A stretch of 64,000 nt of DNA, taken from positions 21,926,058 through 21,990,057 of the forward strand of contig NC_051074.1 of NCBI RefSeq assembly GCF_004664715.2, read 5' to 3'. A program made the translations under genes and the position numbers. A model generated the notes under the pieces. It made no database searches. It saw only the letters and a list, made by a program, of their open reading frames with translations, and was not told the origin of the DNA. Source of the stretch: Peromyscus leucopus. Lineage: Eukaryota > Chordata > Mammalia > Rodentia > Cricetidae. The number at the start of each line of letters is the position of its first letter. Within the stretch, counting starts at the first letter, position 1. Of this stretch, positions 56,401 through 64,000 are shown piece after piece.

Positions 56401-58312
56401 CAATGACATGTCTGCACAGTAGCACTGTGACCACTCACCTCATGGCCTGCCACTCCCAAAAGAAGAACTAGAAAAAGTCCATAAAGGTTCCCCTCATCAC
56501 TGGCCAGAGTGTGTTTCCCTATGTGAAACTGGCCTGTCATTGCCTCCCAGGCTCCCAGGTGGCTATAAAAGTTGTAGATAATGCAGAGCAGGACCTCTGG
56601 TTCATCGTGTCAGATGGTGACCCTGGATAAACTACACCATCCTAACATCATTCGCCTCTTCCAGGTTATACTAACACTACCACATTACTACTTTGTGACT
56701 GAGATTGCTCCTGCAGGAAACTTGTTCCAACTAATAACGGTGGAGGGCCGGCTGCAGGAAGAAGAGGCACAGAAAATATTCAGGGAGATTCTGTCAGCCA
56801 TCAAGTGTTACCATGACCTTGACATCAACCATCAAGACCTGAATTCTGAAAATATCTTTCTAGATGAGGAGGGCAACGGGAAGCTGGCAGACGTTGGTCT
56901 TTCCACCAGGTTAGAGCTGGCACTGTACTGCAGGGGCAATGTGGGACCAAGACCGTCAATGCCCCAGAACTGGTCCTTGGAGAAGGCTATGATGGGAAGA
57001 AGGCAGATGTGTGGAGTCTGGGTGTGCTGCTCTATATTATCACCACAGGGTATCACTCCTTCCGAGGAAGCACCCTAGCTGAGATCAAGGGGAAGATCAT
57101 CACAGGCACCTGTGACATTTCAGCTCATGTGTCTGGGCAACTTGAAAACCTAATTCACTAAATGCTGACAGTTGCCCCAGAGAGGAGGCCCTCCACTGAA
57201 GACCTTCAGCAACATCCATGGCTCATGAAATGAGAAGACAACATCCCAAGTGACATCCACTTAGATATCACCATCCTAGACACTGAAGGGTTCACATCAT
57301 GCCCCCGCGGTAGGGCGTGTTTGCTCATGCCTGGCTGACCTGGACACTTTTGCCTAGCCAGTTCCAGGGGAAGATAGCCATTTTCGGGTCAAGGCATCTC
57401 GTGTGACCAGGATCCGTGACTTTGCATGGTTACTTAGGCGCGCAGCTTAGACATGTGATCTACAAACATGCGTGGAGTAGTTACATCGACCCGTGCACGC
57501 CCAGCCTTTATAAGCCGGTGCCATATTCCCAGCTCTTTCTGCTTCTCCACACACATGTCTCCCACAGGCCTGAGCACTCTCTGTCCCTTTTATCTTAATA
57601 AAATTCTTATTAGCGGATTCTGTTGTGTTTCTTGACATTTCTTTGCAGGGTAATAGCACAGTGCCGCAAAATAACTGACAGACACACTATCGTCTTGGGT
57701 TAATGCCAGAGCCATCTTGTAATGCTTTGTAGAAAAATTACAATGAAATGATGGGGACATACTCCATCATCAAAAAGCAGTCACTCAAGGAGTTTGGTTT
57801 GCACTTAGATGAACCACCTCAGCCAAGCCTGTGGACCCTGAGGTTGCACCTCTCCCATCCCTAGAACATCTCTCCATCTCTGGTCTTCACCTAAAAAGAA
57901 GGGCCAGTGAGCCCACTTGGCCTCATCCACACCCAGCCCTCACAACAGCTCTTGCCTGTTGTTCTGATATCACCTGGGCAGAAGGTGGCTAGAAGTGCCT
58001 CCATGCTACTTGGTTGTCTCCAGAAGAAGTGCCCAACTTGTAACTATGCCCCCTATTCAGAGCTTTGGCTGCCCCAAGTATCTGCAGCAACATATTGGAA
58101 GAGGAAATTCCCTGCGTCACTTGGGCCAAACTTTGACATGGAAAAGGCATCGTCCCTTCTAAACATCCGGTGCTTCAAGAGCCTGCACAAGGGAATCAGG
58201 GCTTGCCTGTCAAGAGAGTACTGCGTCCCTTGGCCTCCAAACACTCAAGCTCATCCTATGTTCACCAACAAAATGGCTCCCCTGAAAGAGGCAGGATGCA
58301 GAACCCAGTAAG
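56400..58312 (+). pseudogene. Smok-like sperm motility kinase pseudogene E
   Basis: The most diverged of the kinase copies. The leader and N-lobe read TGQSVFPYVKLAC and QVAIKVVDNAEQDLW (glycine loop degraded, lysine kept). The core at 56581-56935 has FVTEIAPAGNLFQL, NHQDLNSENIFL, and DVG in place of DFG. A frameshift follows. The C-lobe (APELVLGEGYDGKKADVW, GYHSFRGSTLAEIK) reads to 57300 with in-frame stops before MLTVAPERRPS and after PWLMK. A solo LTR (57284-57680) separates the kinase from the UBA-like NEMMGTYSIIK segment (57735-57770) and from the tail 57907-58312, which is open and ends RCFKSLHKGIRACL...AGCRTQ. Tail length and Cys-rich end resemble Smok proteins. Confidence 0.85.
57284..57680 (+). 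mobile_element. Solo LTR (CpG-rich, class II-like) inserted in Smok E
   Basis: 397 bp from TGAAGGGTTC to TAACTGACA. It is flanked by GACAC (57279-57283 and 57681-57685; 6 bp if AGACAC is counted with an alternative end). TTTATAAG at 57507-57514 and AATAAAA at 57597-57603 give the expected promoter and poly(A) signals. It is CpG-rich near its start (CCCCGCGG, AGGGCGTG). The empty site is seen in Smok C ('cctagacacactgtcatg', about 53927). Confidence 0.88.
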
Positions 58313-61300
58313 GAATTAGACACCTAGGTATTGCCTATGCTGTCTTTTCCAGTATGCTTTTCTCTATAGCATCACTGTGTTTCAGACTTCATTACCCAAG
58401 CTGCCTTTCTCTATATTGGCATGCCACTACAAACTACCTTTCCCATAATTCCTCTCATGTCCACCACTTCCATTTCCCTTTACATGGCTAAAGTTTCTAA
58501 TGTCGAGTTTCAGCTTTGGCAAGGCAGGTTTGAGTCAAGATGTTTGATTTTTCACCACAAGCGACAGGGAGATATCTGTTCTCCCTGAGCTGGCATTGTT
58601 ATACATTTTTCTTTGCTGATACTTTTTCTGGAGCTGAGTCAAATCCTGCCCACTCAAGTGTGTATTTGAGGAATCTGCTTTTGTGCCCAAACAAAAGTCA
58701 CTGGGGGCTTCTCATCTTTCCCGGCCAGTCAGTAAAAAGAAGTGAACACACTCAAAACAAAGCTTTCCTACAGTTCCTTCAGAGAGACTCCTTCCCAGAC
58801 AGCTCTGGGTTTAGTCCCAGCTCATCCCTTTCCTCAAACAGTTCCCGAGGCCAAAGTGGCAGCTTTGTTCCTCTGCTACCTCCTTCAGGAGGTAGGGGCT
58901 TCTCTACCTGAATCTGCCTTAGCTTTTCCCCAAGCTACTGCTGAAGCTATCACTTAGAACACAGACACTGATTTTTGGTTTTCACACTAGCAGCCTCCCA
59001 CATTTCCTGCACGTTTTGGGGAAGAATGGGTCACTTCCACATCCTGTTCTGGCTCAGATCCTCCCCAAGATAGAGTCCCTTATGTGGCAGTGCAGGTGCA
59101 GATGCAGATGGAGATGAAGCTCGGCTTTACTGCTTCCTCCTCCTGCACTTTCCCACGTGTATGGCTAAGTTCTAGCTTCAGAGGGAATTCCAGATGCTGT
59201 TTTTCTAATATAGGCTTGAAAGAGACAGTGCTAGCAGAGAGAATTTGTCTTTTTCCAGGCTGCCTTTTTTTTTATAGTAAACCACAGGTGATTTTTCTAT
59301 ATGTATCATTAACAGGTGGATCTTATTTTGTCCTTACAGAAATACAATCTGAGAAAGAAAGTTCTGAGAGGCTTTTTAGTTTTTTAGAGAGAGATTATGA
59401 AGTTTCCCCCAAGAAAGCTTTCAGTTTTTGAGAGAAAGACCACCCATCAAGTGTCCCCAAAACTTCTGTTCTCTAATCTTTGGCTTCAATGGCCAAGAGG
59501 AAATTAATTCTGTTTGTATGGTGTTGTACAAATTTCCTCAGGCACTGCTGACTGAGGGTTGGTGGGAGGGTGGCGCTGAGATCCTGTTTCATCCACATAC
59601 GCCTCAGGGGAAATTCTCTCCTCTGCCACATTGGACCTAAAGCTTCCCAGAGGAATCTTTTTTGACCTGTTAAGCTCTTCTTTGATAGACATTTCCTCTG
59701 TTTTTTTTCCAAGTTTGTGTTCCTAACCAATAATTAGAATATTAAGGACATGGTTCCTCTCTGTTGCTGCTGTAACTTTTACTTTATATTATATGCCTAC
59801 ATTCTACTTTTCTAAGTTTTTCCTACACTATATTACTACACCCTACATTCCTTGTTTTTCATAGAATTTCAAGAGAGAGAAAAAAATCTATGTTGCAGCC
59901 TTACTCAGGTAACTTCCATCCACTTATTTTCCTCCAGAGAAGAAACAGGCCTGTGGGGAACCATTCTCCAACTGTAGATGGGTCCTGCAGAGGGCATAAG
60001 GAGTTGTCGGGAGAAGGAAGTGAGCCAGGCCATGGTGGTCGGGAGAATCTTGCAGCCTGACTGACTAGCAGCCAGAGTGTTTCTTTATTTATACAGAATT
60101 TAGTTAATAGGGTTACATTCATGATGTTCCAAAACATAGATCATATCATTTGTATTTTTTGGACATGTGTTTTACATCCTTTTGCTCATCTTTTCATCAT
60201 CATTAATAAACTATGACAGAACAGAGTTATCATTTCCAATAATTTCCCTCAAGTTTTGACATCATTACTAAACAGAGTTATCATTCTTACTCATTAACCC
60301 CATAACCCAGTTTTTGAGAATCTAGAGGCATATGACAGTCTGTGCTCAGGCTGGTTGTTTTGGTTGCTTCCAGTACACTAGACCAAAACAAATCTTGAAC
60401 CACCCTGGGCATATTGCCATGTCTTAAGCAATGTATTATTAACTATTAGTGGTCAGAGTGCCCAGGAGAAATGCTCAGGCTAAAGCTGTTGCAGTTATTA
60501 TTTAAATTCTGGCATAATACAATCAATGTTCACATTTAAATCCTTATAAAATTTGTCTGTATGTCTAATATGGTCATTCTGTTGTTCTTTGGTCATATGA
60601 CATTATAGTGGCTCTACATGAGCTAACTTCCAAGAGAGGGAGGTCCTAACACCTCATACTTTTATCATCTTTCTACTCCATACTTTGCTTATCTATATGT
60701 CTTCATGTAGGGCAGAGTTGTATGCCACGTAATTGTCTGAGTGTACAGTGGGAAGAAGCTTGTAATCTGAACTGTGGACAATTCCTCTAACCTACCAAAT
60801 CTTGTTGACCTTTTTAAATTTACTTTGTTTTGAATATCTTGTTCCTGTGTAAGTAGGGGGACAGATGTTTCAAAAATGTCTCATAGCCTTATAAAGAGAC
60901 CTCTGGCTTCTTTATGTGTCACAACCTCCAAGGAAGGTTGTTACACATAAAGGAAGACCTTCAAGTAAATGAGGATATCTCCCTCAAGTGGGGGGGATAG
61001 TATGTTCAGGACTTTCTTGGGTAAGCTTAGAAGCAGCATTCCTGGGAGAAGGCATAAATGATTCATAAGGAATTTCCCATCATTCCAACATCCTCAAATT
61101 CTTCAAATATTAAAAGTGCCCCAAGTATGTAACAGGTGGAGGTGAAAACCAAAGGTGACATGGCAGCCATCATATGGCTCAGCTTTGCTGGATCTTTATC
61201 AAGCAGCTGTGCTGGCATTATGACTTCTGCCATTCCATTCAGATTGGCTGTGCCAAACCCACACCTTCATTATCACTATGAAACCAGACCAGTCCAACAG

Positions 61301-62130
61301 CTTCTCATGGTGCTTTCTCCCCAAGCTTTTACCAAGTACTCTGATTAGTCCCTGTTCTCGAGTCATTTAACTGTGACCAGCTCCCACTTCCCTGCACCCC
61401 ACCACCACCCCATACTCTTGAGCAGGAAGAAATGAGGAATATGCAGGTAGAAATATAGAAGAGAGAGATTCAGCTAGAAAACATAGGATAGCCTTAGGAG
61501 GTTCTGGGTCCAAACCCAATATCAATTTCTCTCTCTACTAAAGGGCTTTTAAAGAAATGCCAAGGGATGAAGAAAAAACCTCCTCCCAGCACAGCCAAGT
61601 GTAGACCATTCCAATCACCTGGTAACCATGCATGTGGTCCAGTCATCCCATAATGCAGCCTTGCTGTGTAAAGCAAGCTCTAATCTCATTAGGAAACCTT
61701 TATGGGTTCCCACACTAACCTTAGGTTACTACGTGTTTTCTAAAGAACTCTCATCATCCAATTAATGAAGGATGGAAGAAGGCTGATTATTGAGTGTGTG
61801 TGGGGTGCTCTTGCTCCTTGCCTGTATCCTGGGAAGGATGCATTTCTTGGGCACAACTCCTATGGCATCTCAATGTTAATTTGTTCTGGATAATGCCCCT
61901 CATGATACTGGGACTTAGGGAGATCTCATCTCATACCAAAAGTCTGGCTCATTTCAAGGGTACCAGTGATGGGAAGTGTCACAAAGGCAGGCACTCCCAG
62001 AATCCACAGTTGGGCATGTCTATTAAGAGGGTAGTGCATTCCATGCTGTAGAAAGGGAGATGCTTGGCCTGTATCCTCTGTGGGTGTGTTTGTAGGACCT
62101 GTTCCAGGCTAGCTCTTTGTCTGCCTTCAG
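58313..62130. other. Region between Smok E and the DDX11-like exons
   Basis: 3.8 kb without a recognised gene. The first 700 bp are the Smok downstream flank shared with 54906-55560. From about 59080 to 61900 the sequence is AT-rich and probably old repeat. Open frames are short (up to 123 codons) and unmatched, and upstream DDX11 exons could not be found. Small runs such as 'agttatcatt' repeated near 60227 and 60277 suggest an ERV-like remnant, but I cannot prove it. Confidence 0.4.
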
Positions 62131-63977
62131 CAGATGGAGGAAACAGGCTGCATCCTCTGTAACTTGTGCAACATGGTCCCTGGAGGGCTGGTGTGCTTCT
62201 TCCCTTCCTATGAGTATCTGGGCCAGGTACATGCACATTGGGACAAGACTGGCCTGCTGGCACGTTTGTCTGTCAAGAAAGAGGTGAGTGCCCCTTAGCC
62301 TGATTATGAGGACATTGCTACCTGCAACTCTTCCTAGCGGCCCTCAGTCTTGTGGAATTGGCACGGTTTAGATTCTCCCAGCTTCTAAATCTACCAAGGC
62401 TAGGTCTGGACACTGGCTGCAGGGATTCCCCAAAGCTTGATTACATGTTCCATGCCCAGGCTCAAACCCCAGACTGAGGCTCAAGACTCAGTCTTTTGAA
62501 GATTTTGCTGGGTGGCCTTCTTCCTTCAGTTATTCCAAGAGCCCAAGAGGGTAAGCCAGGTGGAGCAGGTGCTGATGGCATATTCCAAGTGCATTACGGT
62601 GAGAGATGGAAGTGAGGCTGGATTCACAGGCTCTCTGTGCCTGGCAGCTGGGAACAGCTGTGATCTCCCAGGTTTGGCTCAGGCACTCTGGTGTGGTTCT
62701 CCCCCCACAGTGCTGCATTCAGGCAGGAGGCCATCTGACAGGGGCCTTGCTCCTCTCTGTGGTTGGAGGGAAGATGAGTGAAGGGAACACCTTCTCTGAT
62801 GACCTCGACCAGTAGGTGTGATGTCTTCTTGTGTTCTGGGGCTGAGGGCCCTGGGCCCTACTTGGCGGGCCATGCCATAGGGTCGGTACCCATGTGGGCA
62901 GCTTGGGGTCCGTAGGGTGTGGGTGTAATGTCTGAACCCTTTCTCCATCTGGCTTTGTGGAACAGAGAAGTGGGCAGCCATGACTTGGAATCACACACAG
63001 TTAGTTCAAAATAGCAGGTAGTTGATCTCATGTGGATGATGACCCCATGGCTATTTGTCACTTATATGCCATGGGCCATGCAACCCACTGCAGGTGTGTG
63101 GTGATGGTGGGGATGCCCTACCCCAACCTTAAGTCTCCAGAGTTGCAAGGTAAGATGACCTAACTGGATCAGACCCTTGTGAGTGTCTGCAGTGTTTCAG
63201 AAGATGAAAGGAAATGTCTAGGGAGGGAGTGGTGTAGAAAGCCCTGGATGCAAGGACTGCATTCTAACAGCATATTGTACAGATGTTTTCATTCCTTCTC
63301 AGAGGTTTTAGAGTATACCTCTAGCCACCTTCATCTTCTCTATAATATATCCTATAGCACGTGATGTTGACTCAGACCCATGAAACCTGACCTTGATCAA
63401 AAGCCTTCGAAAACAGGCAGGTAAGAATCAGTTCTGACCTTCCATTTTCTTTCTTTCTTTCTTTTTCTTTTCTCAGTCTAGGCCTCAAGGTAGGACTCCC
63501 CCAGGGAAGGTGTTGGTGGAAATTCTGGGTATGAAGGATATAACCAATCCATAGGTGATCTGGGCTGCTGCTGGGGCAGATGGATGGGTTGAGGGAGGAG
63601 GGATTTTCCTGCTGTACTGTCCATTTGAGAAGGAAATGAGGGAGGAGACCCAGTGGACATGCAGTATTGGTAGATAATTGAACTCAAGAGTCCCAACCTG
63701 TGTGTCTACCCAGGCAGGGCCATTAGACACCAGAGGGACTTCGCCAGCATTGTGCTCCTGGATCATCGCTATGCCCACCCTGCTGTCCTGGCGAATCTTC
63801 CAGCCTGGATATGGGACCTTTTGAAGGTCGAAGCCACCTTTGTTCCTGCCTTTGCTGCCATTCAGAAGTTTAGGTTTGCTCCCTGTGTCCCAGGCTTCCC
63901 CAATGAGAAATGAAGCTTCTCATGGCTTTTCTCTGCTGCAGTTTCATCGAGACAAGTCACACCCCTGTCTGGTGTAG
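62131..63977 (+). pseudogene. Ddx11: DDX11 (ChlR1)-like DNA helicase pseudogene, last seven exons
   Basis: DDX11 is an iron-sulfur superfamily 2 helicase (XPD/FANCJ group) that acts in sister-chromatid cohesion. Seven blocks read as its C-terminal part: 62131-62283 ([20 protein letters not shown]), 62530-62598 (FQEPKRVSQVEQVLMAYSKC), 62711-62811 ([15 protein letters not shown], motif V), 63094-63178 (CVVMVGMPYPNLKSPELQ), 63477-63554 (PPGKVLVEILGMK), 63714-63868 ([11 protein letters not shown], motif [18 protein letters not shown]) and 63942-63977 (FHRDKSHPCLV, stop). Introns with AG/GT borders are kept, so it is a genomic, not processed, copy. Defects: TAA at 63161-63163, a probable 1-base deletion in the fifth exon giving TAG at 63552-63554, and TT in place of GT at the sixth donor (63869). 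The 5' exons are absent from the window. Confidence 0.9.
63449..63470. repeat. (TTTC)n tract in DDX11-like intron
   Basis: Short TTTC run forming the pyrimidine tract before the exon at 63477. Confidence 0.85.
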
Positions 63978-64000
63978 GATCCTCTTTATTCTCTCTACTT

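Overview
The window looks like rodent nuclear DNA, most likely from a cricetid (vole, hamster or deer-mouse group). The evidence is a 7SL-derived B1 SINE, an ID (BC1-like) SINE, rodent L1 3' ends, betaretrovirus-like (class II) endogenous retroviruses with a Lys-type primer site, and many short rodent LTRs. There is no bacterial or organellar content. I see no clearly intact protein-coding gene. The recognisable coding material is pseudogenes of sperm motility kinases (Smok family), ERV genes with lesions, and the 3' exons of a DDX11-like helicase pseudogene. Two runs of exactly 500 N (10428-10927 and 31760-32259) are assembly placeholders, and both sit at or near repeat boundaries.

The layout is dominated by segmental duplication. 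Unit A (1-10427) and unit B (10928 to about 28720) are direct tandem copies about 11.7 kb apart. Each has a Smok-like kinase pseudogene on the minus strand, about 5 kb of shared flank, and a minus-strand ERV. In B the ERV is complete from LTR to LTR (17439-27399) and carries an L1 inserted by twin priming. Unit C (about 46480-54400) is an inverted copy of a B-type unit: Smok on the plus strand, and the 5' LTR, leader and gag of the same ERV with the same L1. C lacks the 10.5 kb that corresponds to 13065-23563 and also about 2.7 kb that corresponds to 28722-31440. B and C are the arms of a large imperfect palindrome.

The spacer (about 31.4-46.5 kb) holds another tandem array: D1 (32260-37157) and D2 (37158 to about 40973), which are 4898 bp apart, and a nested partial copy D3 (about 40974-42830). 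Each full D unit carries a remnant of the Smok C-terminal tail but no kinase domain that I could find.

To the right of C lies another, more diverged Smok pseudogene, E (56400-58312). Two different solo LTRs, each with its own target-site duplication, interrupt Smok C and Smok E. From 62131 to 63977 there are seven exons, still separated by introns, of the C-terminal part of a DDX11 (ChlR1) helicase. They carry a premature stop, a frameshift and a probably lost splice donor.

The genes do not form a pathway. The window is a rearrangement-prone cluster in which a testis-kinase family was copied repeatedly, inverted, hit by retroelements and inactivated. Its value lies in the order of events that can be read from it: the ERV and then the L1 inserted, copies A, B and C formed, and the B1 SINE, solo LTRs, deletions and microsatellite expansions mark individual copies.
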